Shown piece by piece: positions 24,153 to 33,430 of a stretch of 64,000 bases of DNA. The notes beneath the pieces were generated by a model that was not told the DNA's origin, ran no database searches, and saw nothing but the letters and a program-made list of their open reading frames with translations. The position numbers and the translations under genes are program-made. Where the stretch lies: assembly GCA_006247105.1 (NCBI GenBank), contig CM016926.1:806001-870000 (forward strand), given 5' to 3'. The first letter of the stretch is position 1. Each line of letters opens with the position of its first letter. This DNA comes from Giardia muris (lineage: Eukaryota > Fornicata > Diplomonadida > Hexamitidae).

Positions 24153-25967
24153 TTATAGGGCAGCGCCGAAATAGGGATCATACCAAGGCTCACTGGTTGG
24201 GTCTGAGGGGAAGGATGATGGTGGGATGGCCACACCGCGTTCGGCCTGAAGCTTTCTAAGAGCACGCATGACACGACATTCCGCGATGACCCAATCAGTA
24301 TGTGCCTCACCACCTCCATAGGCCTTCATGACTGCTTCCATACTGTTGAGGTAATGGTCGGTATGAAGTGTGAACTGCGCGATATACTCCTCTTCCAAGT
24401 ACTTCTTACCAAGGACGGTTTGGAAGAGCTCGGCGATGTTCTCATAATACGGAATCCAGCCTATGGGAGTGCAGCGGGCCTTGTAAAGACCAGACACCCG
24501 GCCACACACCCATGCGTTCCACACGTTGATATCGACGGGTGCTAAACCCTTGTTCGTATTGTAGCTCAAACTCATAGCAAAGACCTTAGGTGCTGCATCT
24601 CCTAAGCGTTCACCAAGCTTGAGACGAGTCCCGAATCTGGTACGAGTCGGTGTTAGAACCGTGGTGGGTAGAGAGATGACCTCCGAACCCTCTACAATTG
24701 CCTCAGATAATGCGGTAATATAGACCCCATGTGCCCAGTTGTGCGCTTGATAGATCGGTGGCATCAGGACCTTGAAGTCACTCATGAAGCATACAAGTGC
24801 GTCAAGAGCGATCCCTTTCTGTTCCTCTTGTGCTTGGACCGCCGTGGGGATAGAATCCGCACCAAGAGTGAAGAGTGCACCACCAGGTGTGATATCCTTT
24901 GAAGGCTTCACCCAAGGACCTCCAGCATTCGTCCCCGTTGGAGGTAAAAGATCCTTCTCGGAGACCATATCATCCATGGACTTCTGTGCATACATCCCAG
25001 GCCAATAAGGTTTGCCATCGCTTCCAATGAGAACATTGAATAACAAGCACTCGCGTTGGGATGAGAGTAATGAGAAGAGAGTAGGAATCCCAACGCGGTT
25101 GATCCCATCCATTACTCCTTGAGCTCCTGAGGCATCAGCAATGGCTAGACAACGCTGTACTCCTTTCGCATCAACCCCTGGATAGATGCAAGCTATATCG
25201 TAGCCATAAAAGGTTGAGCCTGGCGAGAAGGCAAAATAACCCCTATAACAATCCTGTTGCACGAGTGCACCAATGGTGACATGACTTCCTCTGTCATGAT
25301 GGCTTTGAAGGCGTGAAATCGTCAAAGACTCAAGCTGCGCGCCCACCTCATTCTTCATCGCCACATAGGCCGCATGAAGACTAAGGAAAAGAGCTTTATG
25401 AACCCGCGGGTCAGTGTACCGTCCACAATAGGCAACCCGTCTTTCGGAATCGACGGCGATGATAGGGTCCATAGATGAAAGACAATAGAAGGTCGAAAGC
25501 TTGCTCGCCGATGAGGTTTGATCAGTCCCATCAACAAGCAATCTGAAGCCATTGCGATAAAGTAAGTTTTGAGCATGCAGGACAGACCAGGAGTCTGTGA
25601 ACTGGACAGCGAACATCGAGTATGGGTTCCCATAAGGCCCGAGGAGGTAGAAAGAGACGATAAGCTGACGTCCAGATAATCTCCCACGAAATTTGCTGTC
25701 GATGTCCTTGGAGGCCTCCCTGACCTCGAAGACCGGGACTACTGGGCCCTCGAACCGACAGCTGAAGCCGGTAATGCCCAGCTTGGTCTCCTCGCCTTGA
25801 ATGAGGGCATTGTCGCGGGCGTAGCTCAACTCCTGGTCGGAACAGGTCTGGATGTACATGGAGCTGGGCTCAAGGAGTTTGACCGCGCTCCGGATCGCCC
25901 CCACCACGACCGGGCACGAGATCTGGTCCAGGATAGCTTTGGACCTCTCGTCGATAACATCTTGCAT
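24153..25967 (-). CDS. GTP-type PEPCK-like protein lacking the P-loop (probable pseudoenzyme)
   Basis: The 604-residue protein has the length and colinear blocks of GTP-dependent phosphoenolpyruvate carboxykinase: GRQLIVSFYLLGPYGNPYS (99-117), FTDSWSVL, LFNVLIGSDGKPYWPGM, AHNWAHGVYITA and ARCTPIGWIP near the end. Arg100 matches the PEP-binding Arg, and SHVTIG keeps a His at the metal-ligand position. The kinase-1a loop (FPSACGKTN in the family) reads FAFSPGSTFYGYD (245-257), without the Gly-Lys-Thr. The following GDD metal motif and the YGG substrate loop are also lost. I infer a non-catalytic or repurposed relative. Upstream sequence on the minus strand is A/T-rich (CAATCAGAAA). Confidence 0.65.
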   Translation of the reverse strand: MQDVIDERSKAILDQISCPVVVGAIRSAVKLLEPSSMYIQTCSDQELSYARDNALIQGEETKLGITGFSCRFEGPVVPVFEVREASKDIDSKFRGRLSGRQLIVSFYLLGPYGNPYSMFAVQFTDSWSVLHAQNLLYRNGFRLLVDGTDQTSSASKLSTFYCLSSMDPIIAVDSERRVAYCGRYTDPRVHKALFLSLHAAYVAMKNEVGAQLESLTISRLQSHHDRGSHVTIGALVQQDCYRGYFAFSPGSTFYGYDIACIYPGVDAKGVQRCLAIADASGAQGVMDGINRVGIPTLFSLLSSQRECLLFNVLIGSDGKPYWPGMYAQKSMDDMVSEKDLLPPTGTNAGGPWVKPSKDITPGGALFTLGADSIPTAVQAQEEQKGIALDALVCFMSDFKVLMPPIYQAHNWAHGVYITALSEAIVEGSEVISLPTTVLTPTRTRFGTRLKLGERLGDAAPKVFAMSLSYNTNKGLAPVDINVWNAWVCGRVSGLYKARCTPIGWIPYYENIAELFQTVLGKKYLEEEYIAQFTLHTDHYLNSMEAVMKAYGGGEAHTDWVIAECRVMRALRKLQAERGVAIPPSSFPSDPTSEPWYDPYFGAAL

Positions 25968-26187
25968 TTTCTGATTGGGCCCAACATTTTTCAGTACAAA
26001 GCCGTTACAACTCGGCCAATCCTCTCGTTACGACCTTCACATCAGCATCAAAAGACGCCCTGTACTTTCTTGGCCCTGTAATCCTGCACATGTCTCAACG
26101 ATAACTACCATTCCAAGCGGAGAGTTGATGGAAAGTGCCAGTGATCAATCAATAATTGTGCTAGTCCAATGTTAGAGGCTAAAAAGA
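25968..26187. other. 220-bp divergent gap
   Basis: This lies between the PEPCK-like (minus) and 1876-residue (plus) genes. It ends with TAGAGGCTAAAAAGA before the plus ATG and begins with TTTTCTGATTG before the minus ATG. I looked for C/D boxes and short frames on both strands and found nothing convincing. Confidence 0.4.
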
Positions 26188-29100
26188 ATGTCTGGAAGGC
26201 TCTCTCATGGCTACACTGATGAGGAGTTCGCGGCGGTCCTCTCGGGGAACGCGTCTGACGACTGCATCTTCCGTGTGCTTGCTACGGTCGTCGCAAAGCG
26301 CGACTTGAAGGCCTTGGAGAGGCTCCAAAAGGAAGGCCCCTTCGAGGTTCAACGCCTTGCAAGACGACGTACAAAGATCCCCGCCATTGCCCGCTTGCTA
26401 GCGGCGGAGGCGGCCAGCAGCCCTCCCGTCTTCCCCAAGGACCGCTTCAAGGGGAGCAATCCAAACTTTCTAGCCTTCACCGCCGAAATTAAGGCGTATC
26501 GTAACAAGACTGGGCACCTCCCCTGCGCCGAGGCCTTCGAGCTCTGCCTCGAGGTCTTTCAGACGTATGCCTTCGATGGGAGTATGTCCGACGAGTTCCA
26601 GGCCTATGTTCTTCATAAGTTCGCTGGGGTTCTTGAGCAGTACGCTGAGGTGTACGAATGCCGTGCCACCCCGTCCTCCGGTCAACGAGATCTGGAGAGG
26701 AAGCTCGATTTTATGCTCAAGTACTACTGCACCCTATACGGAGATAAGAGCCACAAAATCTACGCCTCGGACCCCGCGTCTCCCCTGCCTCTTTCGAAGG
26801 AGGCGCGCAAGACGTTGGAGAAGTCGATTATTGGATCTGGTTCAGGAGCCCCGAAGGCAGTTTACCCCCACGAGATTTTCCTTCAGAAGTTCCCTAAGGG
26901 CGCTTGCCTCTCTGCCCTCCATGGAGATGGAAGCTCCTCGCGAGTCTTCATCAAGCGTGTTATGGAGCTGAATTTCCAAGGGCTGTTGGACAAGTGCGCT
27001 GTGTTCATCGATGGGACTGAGATCAACACCGAGCATCTTGATTTCCGGTTCACTGACACATTAAGCGCCAAGTACTTCTACGAGATGCAGAAGCCGGTCC
27101 GTTACCCGTATTCCGAGACTTCTCTTTCTCCATTCAGGACTCTTTTGTCTGAGACCAGGAAGACGGTCGCCTGGCGCAATCTTGAGAACCGTGGGGGTGA
27201 AATCCCAGTCGGCGTCCTCTTCGGGATAAGGTATATGGAATCTGAGGTGGATACCTGCAACAGCATCGTCGACTCCACTCTAGAAAGCTTTCGCGAGGCG
27301 TGGGCCGTGGTCAAGCCGAGTGCGGCGTTATGCCGTATTGATATGACCCATCCGAGATGGGCACATGATCCTGTCACGAATGCTCCTAACCACGTGGCCT
27401 CCGTCAAGCATGAGGTCATTACCACCTTCCTACGTATCTACGAGAAGCAGCTGGAAGCGCGCCTCGCATGTGTGAGCAAACTCGACCGTATTGAGCTCTT
27501 TGCCGCGAAGATTGAAGCAGGGACACTAACTGACAACGACGTGTATGCGGGCGTTTCCTTCGAGGCCGTCGCTCAGAAGTTCAAGGAACACGTCGCGGGA
27601 CATGACGACTTCATTATCATCAAGGATCTCGTTAGTATGCGTCTCTTCATCCTGCTCGCAAAGGCTATCAAGTGGTCGCGCTATCCAGCGGCGGTGGGAG
27701 CAATCCTTGAGCAGCTTTCTCCTGTTGCGTTCATCACCAAGGCTCGGCTTCAAACGCACCGCGATGCCAAGATCCGTGGTGAAGTCGTCTCTTCTATCAT
27801 TCAGTACTGCACTGTACTCGGATACTTCGCTGAGTTCTTTGGCCCCGAGTCTGCGGAGGCGAAGCCCTTCCTCGACGAGATCAGAGTGGTTGTGGAAGAG
27901 CTGATGAAGAATAAGGTCAAGATCCTAAAGGATAAAGAGATCAGTGCTGGTATCCGTGAGAGCATTGCTCAGCACTTTTCCGCGTCTGAGAACTGTGCTA
28001 CCCTTCTCTTCTTGGCGAATCTCCACGACTTCACTTGGGCAGCAGCCCCTCAGGCCTATAACGGCCGCATCTACACTTGTGCGCTTAAATACATGCTCGC
28101 GAGTCCTGCAACACTCCTTGAGAAGAACATCAAGACTTTCATGAGCATCTCGACCAGCTTCGAAAAGAAGGCGTGCACCTTCGCTCGGGATTCTGCCATT
28201 GGTGGATCGTATCGTAGTCCGACGGTGTTTGAGCTTGTAGCGCGTCATCCCGCGTCGCCCGACGAGGCCGATGACGACTTTGCGAACAGGGTTGCTCGCG
28301 ACCTCATCGCTGAGGCCTCGAAGGTACCCTTGCTCCCGGATGGCGACTCGAGTTGCCATTTCATGTCGCCGATGGGTCCATGCCCGTACCAGCTCCACAA
28401 GGGATTCTTCCGGTTCAGACCTGTGTCTGCTCCTGCTCCCTTGTCTATCCCTGATCGGACGTCACTTCTAGGACTGTTGGACTACCCGCTTCTTGTCGAG
28501 GAGAAGGTTTATCAGGGCACAGAAGTGACCAGGCCGGAACTCTCTCCAGTTGTCCTGAAGAACCTTGAGGCCCTCTGTGAGAACATCTTCCGCAGCCGCT
28601 ATGCACGTGTCCTCGAGACCTGTCGTAAGCTGCCGTTACAGAAGGAGCTCTTCAGCCGCGAGCACCAGTATTTCCTGGAGACCGTGCTAGGCCTTGCCGC
28701 CGCGCTAAGGGATGGGTCACAGAAGGCGACCGTTGCATTCCAATCTTTGCACACATACATCGAATCTAGGGTTCAGAGGTATAATCCTTGCATCCGTGAT
28801 GAGGACGCAAAGAGGATCGCGATTCAGGCATCCCAGCGCCTCTCAGACATTGTGCTCCCGCACGTTCGTGGTATGGGAGAGGTCGGAGAAACGCTTTGTG
28901 AGAAGATCTTCTCGACGATGCTTGCCGGGCGCGTCACTTTCGATGAGCTGGAGACGGCGTTACGCGCCGCAATGCCCTCCAATGACGTCGCCCACGTCAT
29001 GGCTCTTCATCACGGGCGTATGGCGAAGATTGACAATCTTCCCAAGCGGAAGCACCCTGGGCCACTCAAGTTCTGCTTCCGCGTCACGAAGCTCGATACG

Positions 29101-31818
29101 TTCCTCTCTCTTGTCGTGAAATGTGGTTTCCACGCCTTCGATATCGATGGGGGGGCGTCCACGGCGACGGCTAACAAGCTCATCGAGCACCTCTCACAGA
29201 AGCTTGTCACTGAAGACGCCTTCAAGTCTTCAAACATCTCTATGATTGCCAAGCATCGGGCTCATGCTATTCGCCTCTCTGAGTTAGCCCTTCTTCATCG
29301 CCTCCGTCATGGTCTTGCCTCGCTGCTTCGCGCCGAGTATGAGGTCTTCCTCCAGGACCGTATTGACTCTGTGCAGCTCCGAAGCGTCTGGTCTCGGATC
29401 CTTGTCAACAAGGACGTCTCTCCGAACGACTATGTCGCCGTCCGCAACCTACTCCTCAAGTGCCGCAGCGAGGCGTTTGTCACCAGCCTGGTGGAGACCT
29501 TTGGAGCACTGTTCGTGGCCGACAGCGTCTTCCACATGTTTTACGTTCTCGTATGTGTTATGCTTCGAAGTGCAAACGTTCCGGAGGTGACTGGGCTTTC
29601 GGATTATGCGAAGACGTATACTGGAGTCTTTAATGAACAGGAGCCAGTTCGGAAGGTTATAGATGACTTGGAACTTGTTCACAACGACTTTGGTCTGGTT
29701 CTCCTCCTTGTCGAGCGTCTCGTCTCACATGGACTCCTTTTCGCCCCTGACGTCGTTGCTCTCACCTCCACGAGTAAGGTCACAACCAGCGACAAGCAAC
29801 TGGAGTCGCGAGGTACGATGACCTGCTGTGAGCATGTCGATGACATCACGAAGGTCGTGGAGATCGCGGCGGACATTGCTGGCTCGACGGTTGCATCCCA
29901 GCTTGATCTCAAGGCGTACCATGCAGCGATAAAAACGATTATGGGTAGTGCCGCTCCGGCCGCCCACCGAGTCTCCCAGGTCGCTGTCGTCACGTGCGTG
30001 ATCATAATGCGCCACATTGTTCCTATTGCCGCGGAGAAGTCCAACCGTGACCTTAACCAGCCGCCGGTCCCCAACAACCCGCGACGTCACTGGGACTGCT
30101 CCGGTCCATACGTTCCGATGGCACGGGTGGGTGGTTCGGTCATGGCCATGGAGGAAGCAGACTGCTGTGTTTGCAACGATAGCGCGCTTGGTGCCCGCAT
30201 GATGAAGAGGTGTGCTCAACCCGTCATGCTCATGTCGTGTTGTGCTCCTCCGGTGGCTCCAGATCATCATCCGAAGAAGAATAAGGGCGGGCGCGGTCGT
30301 CAGGATATCAAGCATATCTACTACTACACGACGAGCATCGTAGCCAGTATCTATCGCAAGGCATGCATTGGATTTGTCACCCCGATCGTTGCGGCGCTCA
30401 CTATGTTCAACGTCCCTGACTACGTGCAGCCTTTCGTCACGATTCTCGGGGCAACCGATTTATCCGAGGCTGCCGTTGGAGAACTCGTCGATGCTCTCGA
30501 CCGAGCTTGTGCTCACTTCACTGTTGCGAGCGCGGTTCTCCTTGTCAAGATCCTGACGCTCCCGACAATTCTCCAACATCCGAAGACTATCCCGCTCATC
30601 GAGAAGAAGCTCGCGTCGAAGCACGTTGACGTTGACCTCGTGCTCCTGAGTCGCTGCGTCCTACTCATCGACAACAAGGCTTCGATGCAGCTCGTCAATC
30701 GGTTCATTGACCGGGCGATCAGCCGTTACAACGATGTCTGCGACCGCATGGTGGCCGCACGTGCGAAGGATGAGAGCAACGTACCTCAGGAGCTCACTGC
30801 CGAGATGGAGACCGCTCTTGCGTATATTGAGGCCATTCCAACGATGTGCAACCCCGAGGCACGTAAGAACGGCGATTACTTGCCACGGAAGGACGCGGAG
30901 AAGTACCCTGTCCTGGTGACCGCTGAGTCTGAGCGTGACGTCTGCGCCAGCGAGGAGACTATTCGCGAACTTATCAAAAAGACGTCACTGGTCCTCGAGC
31001 TCAAGAACCCACTTAAGCTTGGAGCCATACTTGATACCCAGCTCGCCTGGTACGTCAATGCCGCTTATCTCGGAGACATTTCCGAGCCTGTCGTTACGAT
31101 GTCAGTCCGGTTCATTGGGGAGAATGTTGAGGACTCGCTGGGTATCTTCCTTCCAGGAGCCGACCCAACCGCCTTTGCGTATGCACACACCAAACAAGGT
31201 GTCGTCGCATCAGCATGCTCGGTTGTGGTTCGCCAGCTCATCGAGCTTGATCGGGCGGCTGATCTTGCGAAGATCACGGAGGCCTTCATAGCTGCGTCCC
31301 GAGGCATCCAAAAGGCTCCGTCCTATGTTCCACATCCTCTCTACACGTTCATCCGCTACGTTGACGGATACTTCGTCAAGCAGTGCAAGAGTGAGTGCTG
31401 TGATGGGCCAAAGCGCCATTGCGTCCGGAAGCTGCTTATCAACCTTCTTAAGTTTATCGAAGACTGTTTCTCCCTCATGGACTCCAGCGCTGACTTTGGG
31501 ATGTGCCAGAAGCTTCGCTCCTCGGGGGTATCGAGCCAGGGGTACGACGTGGTGGCGATACTGAACAGTGTCTTCGAGAAGCATAAGGAGGATAGTGCGC
31601 TCCTTGGAAAGATGGGGGCGCGTTTTGTCGAAAATTTCGCCCGGTATGGCGAGACTTATCTCCCCCTATCGGCCGAGCTCATGAACCACATCATAGACGC
31701 AGACGGTTATCCTCCTCTTGCTCGTTGCATCGCGGCGAAGCTGGCCAGCTCTCCGCGACTTAACGAGCTTGCGGGGCAGCTAAGCCAAGGGGATCGTCTC
31801 ATTCTTCTCAGGTTTTAG
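26188..31818 (+). CDS. Giant protein of unknown function (1876 residues)
   Basis: I do not recognise this protein. It is almost entirely helical-looking, with repeated amphipathic helices over its full length and no membrane segments, signal peptide or long low-complexity parts, which suggests an alpha-solenoid scaffold. A Cys-rich insert sits near residues 1310-1370 (EEADCCVCND, KRCAQPVMLMSCC), followed by a basic loop (HHPKKNKGGRGRQD), a possible metal-binding or flexible site. Codon choice is strongly skewed to C or G at third positions, often a sign of high expression in Giardia. The ATG follows GCTAAAAAGA. Confidence 0.75.
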   Translation: MSGRLSHGYTDEEFAAVLSGNASDDCIFRVLATVVAKRDLKALERLQKEGPFEVQRLARRRTKIPAIARLLAAEAASSPPVFPKDRFKGSNPNFLAFTAEIKAYRNKTGHLPCAEAFELCLEVFQTYAFDGSMSDEFQAYVLHKFAGVLEQYAEVYECRATPSSGQRDLERKLDFMLKYYCTLYGDKSHKIYASDPASPLPLSKEARKTLEKSIIGSGSGAPKAVYPHEIFLQKFPKGACLSALHGDGSSSRVFIKRVMELNFQGLLDKCAVFIDGTEINTEHLDFRFTDTLSAKYFYEMQKPVRYPYSETSLSPFRTLLSETRKTVAWRNLENRGGEIPVGVLFGIRYMESEVDTCNSIVDSTLESFREAWAVVKPSAALCRIDMTHPRWAHDPVTNAPNHVASVKHEVITTFLRIYEKQLEARLACVSKLDRIELFAAKIEAGTLTDNDVYAGVSFEAVAQKFKEHVAGHDDFIIIKDLVSMRLFILLAKAIKWSRYPAAVGAILEQLSPVAFITKARLQTHRDAKIRGEVVSSIIQYCTVLGYFAEFFGPESAEAKPFLDEIRVVVEELMKNKVKILKDKEISAGIRESIAQHFSASENCATLLFLANLHDFTWAAAPQAYNGRIYTCALKYMLASPATLLEKNIKTFMSISTSFEKKACTFARDSAIGGSYRSPTVFELVARHPASPDEADDDFANRVARDLIAEASKVPLLPDGDSSCHFMSPMGPCPYQLHKGFFRFRPVSAPAPLSIPDRTSLLGLLDYPLLVEEKVYQGTEVTRPELSPVVLKNLEALCENIFRSRYARVLETCRKLPLQKELFSREHQYFLETVLGLAAALRDGSQKATVAFQSLHTYIESRVQRYNPCIRDEDAKRIAIQASQRLSDIVLPHVRGMGEVGETLCEKIFSTMLAGRVTFDELETALRAAMPSNDVAHVMALHHGRMAKIDNLPKRKHPGPLKFCFRVTKLDTFLSLVVKCGFHAFDIDGGASTATANKLIEHLSQKLVTEDAFKSSNISMIAKHRAHAIRLSELALLHRLRHGLASLLRAEYEVFLQDRIDSVQLRSVWSRILVNKDVSPNDYVAVRNLLLKCRSEAFVTSLVETFGALFVADSVFHMFYVLVCVMLRSANVPEVTGLSDYAKTYTGVFNEQEPVRKVIDDLELVHNDFGLVLLLVERLVSHGLLFAPDVVALTSTSKVTTSDKQLESRGTMTCCEHVDDITKVVEIAADIAGSTVASQLDLKAYHAAIKTIMGSAAPAAHRVSQVAVVTCVIIMRHIVPIAAEKSNRDLNQPPVPNNPRRHWDCSGPYVPMARVGGSVMAMEEADCCVCNDSALGARMMKRCAQPVMLMSCCAPPVAPDHHPKKNKGGRGRQDIKHIYYYTTSIVASIYRKACIGFVTPIVAALTMFNVPDYVQPFVTILGATDLSEAAVGELVDALDRACAHFTVASAVLLVKILTLPTILQHPKTIPLIEKKLASKHVDVDLVLLSRCVLLIDNKASMQLVNRFIDRAISRYNDVCDRMVAARAKDESNVPQELTAEMETALAYIEAIPTMCNPEARKNGDYLPRKDAEKYPVLVTAESERDVCASEETIRELIKKTSLVLELKNPLKLGAILDTQLAWYVNAAYLGDISEPVVTMSVRFIGENVEDSLGIFLPGADPTAFAYAHTKQGVVASACSVVVRQLIELDRAADLAKITEAFIAASRGIQKAPSYVPHPLYTFIRYVDGYFVKQCKSECCDGPKRHCVRKLLINLLKFIEDCFSLMDSSADFGMCQKLRSSGVSSQGYDVVAILNSVFEKHKEDSALLGKMGARFVENFARYGETYLPLSAELMNHIIDADGYPPLARCIAAKLASSPRLNELAGQLSQGDRLILLRF

Positions 31819-31865
31819 GTTAGGCTCTCTTGGTAGGGGTGTGGGGATAAGGATCTCCAGTATAT

Positions 31866-33041
31866 TTAGTCGGATTCACTGACGAAGATCTGGCTACTAA
31901 GGGAGACGTCAGATATTGGGTGGTCTTTGGGTGTAGTCTCTCCGTAAATGATCTTCATACCGTGTCGAGGACGACGTTTCTCGCCTAAGTCGGCGCTCAG
32001 GTTGCTGAAGCTTGAGGTCAACTCCGAGATCGTCTGGAGGTTGGTTTGTTGCGGCTGTGAAGGCCGTTGAGGCTCGTCAAACACTTCGGAGTCTACGGAG
32101 TCTGTGAGTTGTGCTTCAAAGTCATCGGGGACGATGGCGGGTGGGATGGCGTCTGGGGGTTGCGCATCGTCATGTGCGCTTAATGCTCTTACATATGCCA
32201 TGACGTTCGCCATTCCAGACTGGTCTTGAAGGGGATCCGAGGGACCATATGATGTGAAGTCCGAGGCTAAGGGGAAGAAGTCATCAAAGGCCGGGCGGGG
32301 TAAATAGTCATCGAAGCTCGTTGGTTGTAAGGGGTTGTTTGGGCCAAGGTATTCAAGGCTAGGAGGGCTAGACAAGTTCTTTGTCATCAAACTCTCCGGG
32401 TCCGGAAGCGTCGCACCTTGTTGGTAGAGTGTCGGAGTGAGTGGAGTATTCCAAATGGGATCCACTTGATATCTTCTTCGATATGTGGTTGGCGTCAACA
32501 TAGTCATAGATGGACTTGTCGAAAGCTTCTCCAGATGATTAAACGTGGAATATAACGTTGCCTTTGACCCCAGGACATCAGTCCCCGATAATGTCGCGTC
32601 AGGTGAGTCCACCTTCTGCTTCACAAAGCGTCCACCTATCCGAGGCCTATCGCAAGCGATTTGACGTCGCTTCTCATATAAGCACTTCTTCCCCAGCGTT
32701 CGGCGGGCACGACTCTGTAAGTATTCCGTTAATAGGGCTGCCCGGTCTTGTACGGTATAGTTTCCAATGGTTGTGACTGAAAACGGTAAGTGAAGATAAC
32801 ATTGGTTATAAAGTTGATCAGGAGTGAGGACGTACGACATTGTGGCCACCTCGGATGCTAGAAACCGGAAGTTAAAGGGCTCCAGTGCTGGGACGATCCT
32901 GATTGCATCGACGGTGGCATTGAAGAGCTCCCGGACCTTGAGAAGTTCCTGAGACATGTTCCCGTCCTGCATTAACTGTGCCTGGTGGTAGATCAGGTTC
33001 TTGATCCGCTGGAGCTGATCTAGGACGCGCTCCGGCTCCAT
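31866..33041 (-). CDS. CCT-motif protein (CONSTANS/TOC1-like basic motif)
   Basis: The 391-residue protein has a helical N-terminus and, at residues 108-143, a basic stretch ending in RRQIACDRPRIGGRFVKQ. Its spacing (basic helix, LGKKC, Y-x-K-R-R, R-P-R-I-x-G-R-F-V-K) matches the CCT motif of plant CONSTANS, TOC1/PRR and ZML proteins. There it mediates nuclear import and DNA or HAP-complex binding. The C-terminal two thirds are disordered and rich in Pro, Ser, Asp and Thr, as in transcription factors. A nuclear regulator is inferred. An AGTGAAT lies 10-odd bases before the stop. Confidence 0.7.
   Translation of the reverse strand: MEPERVLDQLQRIKNLIYHQAQLMQDGNMSQELLKVRELFNATVDAIRIVPALEPFNFRFLASEVATMSYVLTPDQLYNQCYLHLPFSVTTIGNYTVQDRAALLTEYLQSRARRTLGKKCLYEKRRQIACDRPRIGGRFVKQKVDSPDATLSGTDVLGSKATLYSTFNHLEKLSTSPSMTMLTPTTYRRRYQVDPIWNTPLTPTLYQQGATLPDPESLMTKNLSSPPSLEYLGPNNPLQPTSFDDYLPRPAFDDFFPLASDFTSYGPSDPLQDQSGMANVMAYVRALSAHDDAQPPDAIPPAIVPDDFEAQLTDSVDSEVFDEPQRPSQPQQTNLQTISELTSSFSNLSADLGEKRRPRHGMKIIYGETTPKDHPISDVSLSSQIFVSESD
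31874..31880 (-). terminator. AGTGAAT signal inside the 3' end of the CCT gene
   Basis: On the minus strand AGTGAAT occurs just before the TAA at 31866-31868, matching AGTRAAY. Confidence 0.45.
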
Positions 33042-33425
33042 GAGAGGTGGGATTGTTAATTATTTGTGGTCATTCTTCAGTCCAGCGAGATTCATCTATT
33101 TGAGGGCGTTTCGAGTGAGGCACTTGCTTTCTTGGATCTGGATCTGGGCCTGGACTAGAGGACGGCTTTGGAAAAGCTCAGATAGCCCTTGGTCCCACCA
33201 GATGATTGGGGTTATCTTCATTCCATATTTGCTTTAATTAACTAATAATTACTAGCTACTAGGCCCATCCTCTAGTGTCTTGGGGCTCTTAACCAGTGGT
33301 TTATCGACCTTGTACATTGATAGACGTCTCCAAAGATCAATCAATCACTTCAGCCCGGTTCTTGTTATCCTAGTACTAATCAGTAGGAGAGGCATAACAG
33401 GCTTTGTTGAGGATGGTCCCATGAT
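33042..33425. other. 384-bp gap with A/T-rich core
   Basis: This is one of the longest non-coding stretches here, between two minus-strand genes. Its middle (about 33225-33262) is A/T-rich (TTTAATTAACTAATAATTAC) and contains small palindromes. Short plus-strand frames exist but resemble chance. No tRNA arm, box C/D pair or processing motif was found. It is either an unusually long 5' region of the CCT gene or holds an unrecognised RNA. Confidence 0.4.
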
Positions 33426-33430
33426 TCACT
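33424..33430 (-). terminator. AGTGAAT polyadenylation signal overlapping the stop codon
   Basis: On the minus strand AGTGAAT contains the TGA that ends the 1145-residue pseudokinase-ankyrin gene. Confidence 0.7.

Noticed and set aside
29725..30315. Minus-strand open frame of 196 codons
   Set aside because: It is antisense to the 1876-residue gene; strong third-position bias on the plus strand opens such frames.
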